Below are positions 22,238-31,084 of a DNA stretch of 64,000 bases, piece by piece. A program made the translations under genes and the position numbers. The notes under the pieces were generated by a model that saw only the letters and a list, made by a program, of their open reading frames with translations, made no database searches and was not told where the DNA came from. This stretch comes from Argyresthia goedartella (taxonomy: Eukaryota; Arthropoda; Insecta; Lepidoptera; Argyresthiidae). The stretch spans positions 27,244,715 to 27,308,714 of the forward strand of contig OX463829.1 in the NCBI GenBank assembly GCA_949825045.1, given 5' to 3'. Position 1 is the stretch's first letter. Each line of letters opens with the position of its first letter.

Positions 22238-23674
22238 CCGGCGCAGAGTCAGTAAATTGCTGGTGATTTGAGTTAGCGTGTAACAGTGGCGGCGAGGCTT
22301 AGTAGGATTTCGTAACAATTGAACTCTAATGTATTATTGCATAATTTATTTATTTCTTTAGGAATACAAACAGTTACATATAAATTACATCTTAGAAAAT
22401 ACAAGAAATTTTTACATGGAGCAAGTGAAGTTTCCACCAATAGCCTTAATCTATCATTTATACACAAAGGGTGATACAACATAGATATCAAAACAGAGTA
22501 TAAAAAGATTTAAAAAAGAGTCTGTAACATTATTACTAAACTCGTATCTAACTACTAATCTACTATCGACCTAATCGACTTATGAATAACCTGCTGTAAA
22601 ATTCAGCTGGAAAAGTATGTAATAATAATACTCAATAGCTTGTTAATATGTTATTAATAAAGGAACTAATAATAATTAGGTTTGGAACAATGGGATTGAC
22701 AGGATTTGGTTTGGCCGATATCACAGATTTATATTTGTTTTAAAAATTCAAAGAAGAAAAAGCAACCAAAAAAGTTATTTTTAAGTTATTTTAATTTTTT
22801 TTACTGCGGCAACGTAAGAAGAATATTTTTCGTTGAAAATATCTATACTACTTATATTACTATATGTAATTATCATTGTACTGTCGAGTGGCTCTGACAA
22901 GGTAACGATTTTTTGAGTAATGCGTCAAAGATTAACTAAAACTGAGTTTGAATCGAGGGAATAAAAAAATTAAGTTGCAAAAACCTTAAGATAAACCGTA
23001 GATAAGTAACTGTATATATAGGTAAGTGACACTGTTTTTCGATCTTCATAGTTCCACGTCGAATGCCCTTAAGAGCTATCCGAAGGGAAAGTTTGGAAAG
23101 CCCTCAAAAGGGAGAGTACCTCACAGCGTTTTCCTCACAAATTGTAAGGGCGATAGTCTGAAACGAATGGGATTTTTTACAGTGTAGGAAGTGAAGGGCG
23201 CTTAGTTGAGTAACTCGTAAATAGACAAAGGTTTTTGGGCTCCAATATTGCATGATAGATAAACCAATGTTCTAAGGGAGTCACGGGCTTAGGGTCAAAT
23301 GCACAGACGAGTTCTCAAATAAAGAGTTACTTAACTTCCCACCAATCCAACCCCATTTTGAGGCATCGCGATTTTGAACCTCATGCCACGGTAATAACAT
23401 TTTTTTATTTTTTTTAAACCTATAAGCGGAAAATGATCTATATTGCAGACATGGTTCATGAGGGGTTAATTATCATTTCTCAAGCGAGAGACAGAGTCGG
23501 TATTTTGAGTCTCAGTCAAAGATTGATTGAGTTATTGGTACTGTTTGTAGTTCTATGCGATATCAACTTATTTTATTTAGCATTTGCTAACATTTTAGGA
23601 TATCTCTGAATGCGGACGGATTTCTTGACGGCGTTTTCCCAGCCGTTTATTACATTAATAAATAAGTCATTTTA
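22238..23674. other. non-coding; possible LINE tail and a Rep-D scrap
   Basis: At 22340-22460, in reverse, lies a T-rich stretch that resembles a LINE 3' UTR, without proof. At about 23355-23470, CGCGATTTTGAACCTCATGCC and AAACCTATAAGCGGAAAA resemble the repeats at 35440-35575 and 49495-49625. No gene seen. Confidence 0.4.
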
Positions 23675-23745
23675 AGGTTTCCGTACCCGTACCCAAAACG
23701 GGACTCTATTAGTAAGCCTCCGCTGTCCGTTCGTCTGTCTGTTTT
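23675..23745 (-). repeat. Rep-A tail fragment, reverse
   Basis: The minus strand reads CAGACGAACGGACAGCGGAG and then GGTACGGGTACGGAAACC, the end region of the repeat at 4145-4555. Confidence 0.65.
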
Positions 23746-23759
23746 GTACTATAATAAAC

Positions 23760-23998
23760 ATAAATGTTACAACAATGTTACACAAATCGAACTAGGGCCC
23801 ATAGTAAGCTCAATGAGGCTTGTGTTATTGGTACTAGACGATGATATATTTAATAGAGATAAATACTTATGTAAATACATAGAAAACATCTAAGACTGAG
23901 AAACAAATATTCATGCTCATCACACAAATATTTGCCCTTACAGGACCAGCTTCGTGGGCAGAGTCTCTACCCGCTAGGCTAAACCGGACGTCTGAATA
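23760..23998 (-). repeat. second type of tRNA-derived SINE, reverse
   Basis: The plus strand shows GGGCCCATAGTAAGCTCAAT near the left and CCCGCTAGGCTAAACCGG at the right. Read in reverse, the right end gives TTTAGCCTAGCGGGTAGAG, a tRNA D-arm/A-box-like start. I recognise the body from many lepidopteran genomes. The B-box region is decayed. Confidence 0.6.
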
Positions 23999-24319
23999 CT
24001 ATGAACAGTTTTAGCAGTAAGTACCATAAAATAAAGAGAGCGTCAAAGTAAAAAGTCATTGGACTATTAATCCATCGGGCCTAAGTTTACAGCTTTACGG
24101 ACATACAATAAAAGCTTTTTGCCTTTGTCTTTGGCCTTGTTTTTATTCGATTCGGACATCGCAATGAAAGCTTGACCGTTGCATGTCATGACATCGTCAG
24201 AAAGCTGTTAAATTACAGTTCTACTCGTTAAGCAGCTACCACGCAACAATTTGTTACGCACGAGATTTCCACACGCTATTTTCGTGCGTTTCCCTTATTT
24301 GTTAACTCAAAGCGGACTA

Positions 24320-24480
24320 AAACGAAGGGGCTAGCCCCCTGTCACGTAAAATGGAGTATTGAATAACTGGCTGAACTCGGGCGCCACTGTGCTTCTGCCA
24401 CCCCGTCTGGGAAAACGCCGCAGCTTTCAAGATATGAAGTTTTCCTCACGATGTATTCCATTACATTCGATTTAGATGGG
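24320..24480. repeat. lepidopteran repeat piece
   Basis: Contains GGGGCTAGCCCCCTGTCACG, GGAGTATTGAATAACTGGCT and GTTTTCCTCACGATGTATTC, related to 9085-9239. Confidence 0.5.
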
Positions 24481-24989
24481 TATACTAGCCGTTGGTTCGA
24501 GTTTGCCGTTAAGGTGATATATTGACAAAATCGACACGTCTTGAAGTTATTTCTCTGCTGCTAAGAAGATGCTAAGGTAAATAAATTGGTATAACAATTA
24601 TGGGACATTTTTCTAGATTTTGTGTTACCAGAAATAATTATTGAAATAAGGTCTATATAGCCACAGACTTTTTGAACAGTTTTTCGATTTTTTGGCTGTT
24701 CCCTTTGAGTATTTAATTTTTTTCTCTTCGTTAGAACCTTCCCAAGACTTCAACGAATACTTTAAGGCAAAGTTTATTGAAATCGATCCAGATGCTTGCG
24801 AGATTCACTGATATCAAACAATTATTTTTTTACAATTAACATTACATGGTAACCATGGTAATGATCGGTAACCATGGCAACGATCGGCGACCGCTACCAT
24901 GATAAGCGGAACAACAGTAATTTACAGAATATTCTAGACTAATAACTATAAATAAAAATTTTCCCCTGGTGGTTAAAATTGGCTAGTAT
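24481..24989. other. non-coding, with a short doubled phrase
   Basis: At 24849-24888 GGTAACCATGGTAATGATCG and GGTAACCATGGCAACGATCG follow each other directly. Nothing else recognised. Confidence 0.45.
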
Positions 24990-25160
24990 TTTTGTTATTC
25001 TTACATGTTTAATAATAAACGAAGGATAAATTCGCTTCGCTCACCCCCTTTACCCTTCATCTAAGCTACCGCAGCAAATATAAGGGATATTTGATGTATA
25101 AATCAGTATTTTTGATGTGCAGTTTAATATTTCCCGTTAAAATTGTGGACACAACCTTAT
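24990..25160 (+). repeat. dispersed repeat, related to 45660-45840 and 30285-30375
   Basis: Shares CGAAGGATAAA, ACCCTTCATCTAAGCTACCG and CAGTATTTTTGATGTGCAGT with 45660-45840. The 30285-30375 copy is shorter. Unclassified. Confidence 0.55.
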
Positions 25161-26289
25161 TTGACGACATCTGTGATGTGCGGGTCTAGGCTGTGCTCCC
25201 CAAGCAAGAAATCATCAGAACAGTGCGGAAATTGTGTGTATTTTTACTTAGTTTAAAAAAAAAACACAATTTGTTGTGATTATTTCTTTGTTTCAAAAGA
25301 TATTTTGATTTTAATTTTTGACGCAGCAATCACCAAAATATTATTTTTAGATCCCAAGAAGATTTAGGAGAAATGCGTCTATTTTTTCGTATAGTTAGCT
25401 ATTACCAAACATACATATTGAAGAAAAAGGATGTCTTCGGGATTTGGGAAGTGTCTCCTGAGGAATAGCGCTTTAAAGATGGCCATTTAACTATTTCCAG
25501 CGTCGCAAGTTGATAACTTTCCAACCACTCAACCGATTTTAATAAAACATAGTTTAGAACCATTGCAGGAAAGTCTACTACCATTAATAGATAACCGCAT
25601 TAAAATCCGTCTACCCGTTCGATCGCTAGGGTGTCATGGATAAAATCACACACAGACATACATATTGTCACGACAGACTATTCAACTTTTTTAAGTTTCA
25701 TTTCAACTTTAACAACTCTCTTTTCTCGTCGCCGGTTAACAATAAGATACTCACTTACAGTACAGGTGTACTATCTCAAGAATAAGCTTTACCTCGCTGC
25801 GTTTCTTCCTTGTAGAGATGAATTCGTTTAAGGCTTCTCTCCTCTTCTGTGTAAGCCTTTTGTGCGCTGTATTCTGTTACTTAGTTGTGCCCTCGTGGTA
25901 TGAGATTTAAATAAACTTAAACATGAACAATTATGTCGCTGCTTATAAAATAAATAGGATTTAAAAAAATACATTAATGTTGCTTCTGGCCCTATGCTAG
26001 GATACCCTGTGTCGTGGAAACTAGAAACAGCGACGTGGGGAGTATATTTCTTCTTCCTCCACTGCCGGAATTGGAACTGGGTTTCAACTTGAATGCATAT
26101 CAAATCGCTGCACTGAACTATAATCTATACATAAGCTGAAAACAATGCACGTATTTTAATGTTAAGAACCCATACTATTTTCTTGCAAAGAAATTTCAAT
26201 TCATTCCAGTCTATTTTTAGTAGCTTCTAGAATATTTCGCGAAAGCTTAAAGAATATCATTATATCGAAAAAAAATATCTCAAAAAGAG
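25161..26289. other. non-coding repeats, no gene
   Basis: 25500-25680 looks like a lepidopteran repeat end (CAACCGATTTTAATAAAACA .. ACACACAGACATACATATTG). 25980-26045 holds the CTAGGATACCCTGTGTCGTG phrase of a SINE. The minus-strand open frame at 25828-26103 runs through this SINE piece and is not taken as a gene. Confidence 0.4.
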
Positions 26290-26482
26290 GAAAGAACAGT
26301 TGCTGCATCTAACAAACTGCCAACTGCAAACACGCCACACTCCACTTATATATGCACCAAGTCATCGTACTAATTATGCAAATAACGAACCTTTAACTCG
26401 TATAGCTAACACATACAACAAATATTTTAAACCTGTAGATTTATTTCAACACTCCAAAACATCTTTCAGACGCAATATTGTC
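26290..26482 (+). pseudogene. LINE RT C-terminal fragment
   Basis: The open reading contains NYANNEPLTRIANTYNKYF and VDLFQHSKTSFRRNI, the usual ending of several LINE ORF2 proteins (NPL.R....N...DLF..S...F+). It runs without a gap into the ARPC1-like sequence that starts by 26494, in a different frame. No RT palm is present. Confidence 0.55.
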
Positions 26483-26640
26483 AATACTCCATTCACCAAA
26501 ATGCTATAACTAGCATCAGTCTCTATAAAGGTACTAAAGCAGATGCCAGAAAGTTCAGCACTTCAGGCTTGGATGGGCAACTGGTCATCTGGGACCTGGA
26601 TTCCCTGGAGAGGTCCATTGAAGGGCTCAAAATTGTGTAA
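26470..26640 (+). CDS. Arpc1: terminal exon of ARPC1 (Arp2/3 complex subunit 1)
   Basis: From CAC at 26494 one frame reads HQNAITSISLYKGTKADARK, FSTSGLDGQLVIWDLDSLER and SIEGLKIV, then TAA at 26638-26640. This is the last WD40 blade and C-terminus of ARPC1, the beta-propeller subunit of the Arp2/3 complex that nucleates branched actin in the cytoplasm. The only upstream AG able to act as splice acceptor is the CAG at 26467-26469, after a short pyrimidine run, which would add eight residues in frame. An AATAAA lies at 26810-26815, after about 170 bp of 3' UTR. No other ARPC1 exon was found in the window, so it is either the last exon of a gene with long introns or a partial copy. The frame is intact. 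Confidence 0.7.
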   Translation, partial: TQYCQYSIHQNAITSISLYKGTKADARKFSTSGLDGQLVIWDLDSLERSIEGLKIV

Positions 26641-26815
26641 TAATAAAAATAATATACCTCAAGTCATGTTAATGTAATGATTTATTTTTAAGGAATAATG
26701 TAATGTGTGTGAGCTCTGAAATCACTCACTCACTGATATAGTTAAATGTAAACATGGAAATCTGTGGTTATTATGATGATGAATCACAGAAGATCAGTCT
26801 ACACTAGGAAATAAA
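26641..26815 (+). other. probable 3' UTR and poly(A) signal of the ARPC1 exon
   Basis: AT-rich sequence directly after the stop, ending in AATAAA at 26810-26815. No A-tail follows, which argues against a processed retrocopy ending here. Confidence 0.5.
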
Positions 26816-26954
26816 ACATTCTTGTCAACTGAATTCAGCACTCCAAACATTTAAAACTTTCAAATATACAGAATAAACAATAAGTTGTTGCCTCCAGACG
26901 GCGATGACAACTGATGAAGTCCAATGAAATCTTATTTTTATAGTTTATTTTTAT

Positions 26955-27420
26955 TCAGTACATATATATGTATATACAGGGTTACAGGTTAAGTCCTACC
27001 TAGATCCGTTAAGGACGTGTAGTACCCATCTTTTCTGACTGATTTCACTATTATACACCCTACCCCAAACCTAACCATTTTCGAGATAATCGATAATATT
27101 TTTTTAGAAAAAATTACGTTTTTTTTGCCATTAAATATGATATTTTGAAATTGGTGCGCCTATTATTATTATTTATTTTTTACACGCAGTTTAAGATGCT
27201 CTATAAACTTAGTAAACAAAATACTACGTAAGTTAACTAAATACGTTGTTCTTGACGATTGAAAGTTAAAAAAGTTAATAAAAAAAAATACAATTTACCT
27301 TTCTTTAAGGAATATCTACAAAACAATATATAGCAGACGTTTGGCAGATATGCCTAAAAATATGTACGTTTCATCAGCTATTCAACAAGGTATAACACTT
27401 TAGGGTTTTATTTATCTCGT
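26955..27420. repeat. dispersed repeat near a mariner-type transposase remnant
   Basis: Begins with ACAGGGTTACAGGTTAAGTC and CTAGATCCGTTAAGGACGTG, a phrase I know from many arthropod genomes. It may be an end of the element whose transposase remnant lies at 27590-27870, but no matching opposite end was found. Confidence 0.4.
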
Positions 27421-27589
27421 AGGAAAAAACTTAGTTTAATAGGCGATAGTGGACGTAAAAATAATTACGCTTATTGAGCCTAATTTATTCTTTGGCCCTG
27501 GAAAGTAAAGCAAAACACTATTGTTTTGCTTATTTTGTTTATTTATTTTGTACAAACTTACCTATGTAAGTTCTACAGACGCTTCTGGC

Positions 27590-27870
27590 TGGCCAGGGTA
27601 AAGGCCCACCTCGTCCTATCCATTTATGGGGATAATTTGTGTCCAGCCATTCTCTGACACTTCTCTTCCGAAATGTGCAGGGCAGCCATCATGCTAGAAC
27701 TACATGTCCCTGATTAGGTTGAGTGGCAAATAATCCATCAAATCGTTGAGGTCTCCTCTCAGGAAGTTTTCATAGTTCTCCCCATTTACATTATCGGGTA
27801 GAAAGTAAGGTCCAATCAAATAATTTACTGTGTTTTAACCTGTATGTACCTGTCTCTTTGAATGTAACCT
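27590..27870 (-). pseudogene. Tc1/mariner-superfamily transposase fragment
   Basis: The minus strand reads IGPYFLPDNVNGENYENFL, then HDGCPAHFGREVSE, then WLDTNYPHKWIGRGGP and LPWPARS. This is the DDE region of an IS630/Tc1/mariner-type transposase found as multicopy genes in arthropods; the D in HDG is the second catalytic acid. Two TAG stops fall at conserved positions just before HDG, and one frameshift follows SE. The third acid and the DNA-binding part are not visible. Inactive relic. Confidence 0.75.
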
Positions 27871-27904
27871 CACTTGTTCTTATTTGATTAAGTAGTGATT
27901 TTAA

Positions 27905-28370
27905 AACCCCTACCCCTTTGCGATAGGGCATAGTTGTTTGGGGAAACTCGGTAGATATAGACAAGCTGTTTTTAATTCAAAAGAACTGTATCCGAGCTAT
28001 GTGTGGAAAGAGCCCTATCGAATCATACAGACCCCTTTTTACTAAATTAAATGTTTTAACACTAACAGGAATATATTTTTATGAAGTTTGTATCTTTGTA
28101 AGACAAAATATGGATATTTTTACCAAGAAATCCAGTTTATGTAATTTTAGCACCAGGTATTCCAATAAGTTAGCGTTTTCGATAGCTGGAGATAAAATGG
28201 AACTGTTACTGTATGTTGATACAAATATTCAATGCCATACCAACAGAACTACATGACATGCCTTTTAATGTATTTAAGTATAAATTATGTAAATGGTTGA
28301 TTACTAAATGCTATCATAACGTTAAAGACTTTTTTGTCTCTCGTGTTAATAAAATTAATCTATAATGTAT
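27905..28370 (+). pseudogene. LINE RT C-terminal fragment
   Basis: Reads GIVVWGNSVDIDKLFLIQKN and CIRAMCGKSPIESYRPLFTK, the conserved post-palm block of LINE RTs (YG...WG....I...Q.R.IR.M). A frameshift near 28232 splits the end, which continues as FKYKLCKWLITKCYHNVKDF to a stop near 28362. It belongs to the same broad family as 4718-5262 but is a different subfamily. 5'-truncated. Confidence 0.7.
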
Positions 28371-28770
28371 AAATTTAATTAATCAATTAAATAATTTCTT
28401 TGACTACATACCTACTCTTTAGTTGAATAAAGACACCGACCTGTTTTAGATAATATTCAAGAATTGTATTGCCCTACTTTAATGCTATTTTTGCATGTCA
28501 ATACGTGGCTAGATGTGCAGTGCCGATAAATGTTATGTTACCACCTACTATGTAACCATATCTACGCAAAATAAACATATTTGATTTTGTATTTGTACAG
28601 TTCGGTGAGACTAAGGCAGCATGAGTCAGACCATTAGCATATCTAGGTAGCATTCATCACAGAACTAATGGTAGGGTATAGGCTTGAAGGTAGACTAAAC
28701 ATCTGCGCTGTGTTTTTGCCGCCTTAGGTAATACTCACTATTTTTAATGTAATAATTGAGGATTTTAATC
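28371..28770. other. non-coding, nothing recognised
   Basis: AT-rich sequence with stops in all frames. Confidence 0.35.
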
Positions 28771-29010
28771 TTGATTTTATCTCTTGGGAAAAGGATGCTA
28801 TTGTTTTTCCACTAAGTAGTAGTAGTAGCCAACTTAAATAGCCTTCAATAACTTAGCTATTGAATTTGAATGGAGGAACTGCAATAACAGGACCCTGGAC
28901 CTGGCTTTTACAAGCTTTCCGTCAATGACGCTCATACGACCGGTAGAGCTTGTTAACAAGCTAGATCCTCATCATCCTTAACTCGTTTTGGACATTCCTG
29001 TAGAAGAAAT
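28771..29010 (+). pseudogene. LINE endonuclease C-terminal scrap
   Basis: Reads IEDFNLDFISWE, then after a stop RTLDLAFTS and VELVNKLDPHHP. This follows the order GDFN..I.W...LDLV.TS...D.HHP seen at the end of APE-type endonucleases. Decayed, with at least one stop. Confidence 0.5.
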
Positions 29011-29126
29011 GGCAAACGCATGGCTATCAAAAAACCCAAGCCAGAATTAAAGGTGCTTCATTGGTTGTTTCTCAGAGCCTGCCACCAACCTGATAGTAAG
29101 ATGACTACCCGCGGAAAGCATGCTGA

Positions 29127-29648
29127 GCAACACATGGCCAAGCTTCAACAAAACAAATTGAAGCCGAAGAGATCAACAACCGCCTACTAGCAGAACAAGA
29201 TGGGACAAACTTTGAGTTGACACGCTTAAAACCAAACAACACCCAGCTGATTGAGAGTGTGTCTAGTCTGCGAGCAACGTGTGAGGAATCTCAAGCAGAG
29301 ATAGGCTGGCTAGAACTACTCATAAAGTATTTCGAAAGTATTCAGGTTGACCTCTATTCTGCCCGGGATCAATGCAGGTTTCTCGAACAACAACTACATG
29401 AAGCAAACGACCAAATAGCTGAATTATATTTAGAAAAAGCTACTATCGAAAATGTTAATTCTGTTTCCCTACATCATGAGCTGGAGTTGGAAAATATAAG
29501 TGCAGTTTGCGATACGAGAATGACAAGCAACAAATCAAACAAAATCAAAATTAAGAAATACCTAAAACTTAACAAATTAATTAAGAGAACTAGACAAAAT
29601 TTTAAATTGACTTTTAAATACCACGTGATTAGGTTTTCATATTTTTAG
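29127..29648 (+). CDS. coiled-coil open frame, function unknown
   Basis: An open frame from 29127 (after a TGA at 29124) to 29648; the first Met in it is not clear, and a reading from 29217 gives 143 codons. It contains QIEAEEINNRLLAEQDG, LEQQLHEANDQIAELYLEKA and similar E/Q/L-rich stretches, so a long coiled coil is likely, followed by a lysine-rich tail (NKIKIKKYLKLNKLIKRTR). I do not recognise the family. Its place 120 bp after a LINE endonuclease scrap suggests a transposon origin, perhaps a gag/ORF1-type coiled coil. It could also be a host coiled-coil exon. Confidence 0.4.
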   Translation, partial: ATHGQASTKQIEAEEINNRLLAEQDGTNFELTRLKPNNTQLIESVSSLRATCEESQAEIGWLELLIKYFESIQVDLYSARDQCRFLEQQLHEANDQIAELYLEKATIENVNSVSLHHELELENISAVCDTRMTSNKSNKIKIKKYLKLNKLIKRTRQNFKLTFKYHVIRFSYF

Positions 29649-30161
29649 ACTAAACAGCATTACATTCAATAATTAAGATTTATTATAATTACTCTTTAAG
29701 TTATAAACACGATGCATGATTTCTTTGATTTCGGTGTGACCCGCGAAATAAGGCTGAAGCCTTAAAATTAATGCTTTAATGCGAAACCTAAACAAATGCG
29801 TGCATATTGGACGGAAAAGGTGTAAAACATTAATAATAATAATAATAATAATTTATTTTACCAAAAAAGATTACAAACTCGCTTATAATAATAACTAACA
29901 AATTGTTGAGCAATTTATATTTAATTGACTACACCCAATACTGTTTTTCGAGATAGTTACGTTTATAATATTTCAGGAATTATTTTCTTGGTGATATTTA
30001 ATTTTAAACTAGATTTCAATATGGAATCTTATAAAACAACTCTGTGCAATTACATGATAATTTTTATTAGGGATGAAGGATGAGGAAACATTTTTTAAAT
30101 AAAAAGTTCGGAAATGCCGGAGAATATTTTCTGTATGACACTGTTAAAGATGTATTATATA
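29649..30161. other. non-coding, with a reverse LINE-like tail
   Basis: An (AAT)n run at about 29832-29853 followed by TTTATTTTACCAAAAAAG looks like the 3' end of a LINE on the minus strand. Nothing else recognised. Confidence 0.4.
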
Positions 30162-30545
30162 TGTCACCGTAAGATAGTCAAAACCATTAGTTGGCTAACG
30201 CGTTAGTTGATCAACTATCGACAGATAATAAACCAGACCGACAGGGTTTAGAATTAACATTTCTTTTGTTCTTAAATGTCAACCTAACACGACGACATAT
30301 TCGGGTGCATCGCTGCCTTCCCCCCTCTAGTCTTCACCTAAGCTACCGCAGTGTTTGCCCTGGTATTTCGTTTCCGATTCGGGTTTAAACCAGTTTACTA
30401 TTTAACGGTTTTAACCGTTAGTTTATCAATATCGCGCCATATAGTAAGCAGTACGCTACAGTTTACTATCTGTCGATAGTTGACCAACTAACGAGAAAAA
30501 AACGATAGTTTATCAACTAACGGTTTTGACTATCTTACGGTGACA
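30162..30545. mobile_element. MITE with long inverted ends and a TA target
   Basis: The left end TGTCACCGTAAGATAGTC and its exact inverse complement at the right end bound 384 bp. The match extends about 25 bp without error and, with gaps, to about 85 bp (both arms hold ACTATCGACAGATA). TA flanks both sides (30160-30161 and 30546-30547), as for Tc1/mariner-type MITEs. The interior holds a copy of a dispersed repeat (30285-30375) and no transposase. Confidence 0.8.
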
Positions 30546-30589
30546 TACATGTACATATGCCATACTCGTAAGACGCAACTAAGAATGTG

Positions 30590-31075
30590 GGTATAATAGT
30601 AGTTTGTGTGACTGCTACATAATGGAGAGCATCAATGCTCGAGAGTTCATAATAATATCACTCGAGAGTTTAAATGCCTAATTATGTACAGTTACATACA
30701 CTAGTTTATCTACACACATATCATAAGCTCTTTTTGATATGTTCAGGAACCGCATGTTTGGCCGGAATTGTGCATTGCTTTGCAGTTTTTTAGCTTGTTC
30801 TGTAGTACCAGCTTCACAGACAAACTACGGGCGGCACGCAGGCGGGCGTCGGCGTTCGAAATTTGCCTGTCATAATTTGACAAATTTCAGTACATTATGG
30901 TCATAATGATCAATATTCAGATAAGAAATGAGTTTTTACCAAGAAGTTTATCATTTTGCTGGTCGTAACGTGTGGTTTTTGGATGCAGTAACACTTTACT
31001 GCATCCAAAAACCACACGTTTCATAAACCCCCTGGTTTATGATACGTGTGTAGATAAATATATTTATGTTAGTAT
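30590..31075 (+). repeat. unclassified repeat Rep-B, copy 2
   Basis: Same block order as 11040-11545 (TGTGACTGCTACATAATGGA, CACTCGAGAGTTTAAATGCC, TATGTTCAGGAACCGCATG, GGGCGTCGGCGTTCGAAATT). It differs by a perfect hairpin at 30967-31020. Confidence 0.65.
30967..31020. repeat. perfect hairpin, 25-bp arms, 4-base loop
   Basis: 30967-30991 and 30996-31020 are exact inverse complements around CACT. In copy 1 of the same repeat (near 11473) only the left arm is present, so the right arm is a local inverted duplication. Confidence 0.92.
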
Positions 31076-31084
31076 TCATATGTA

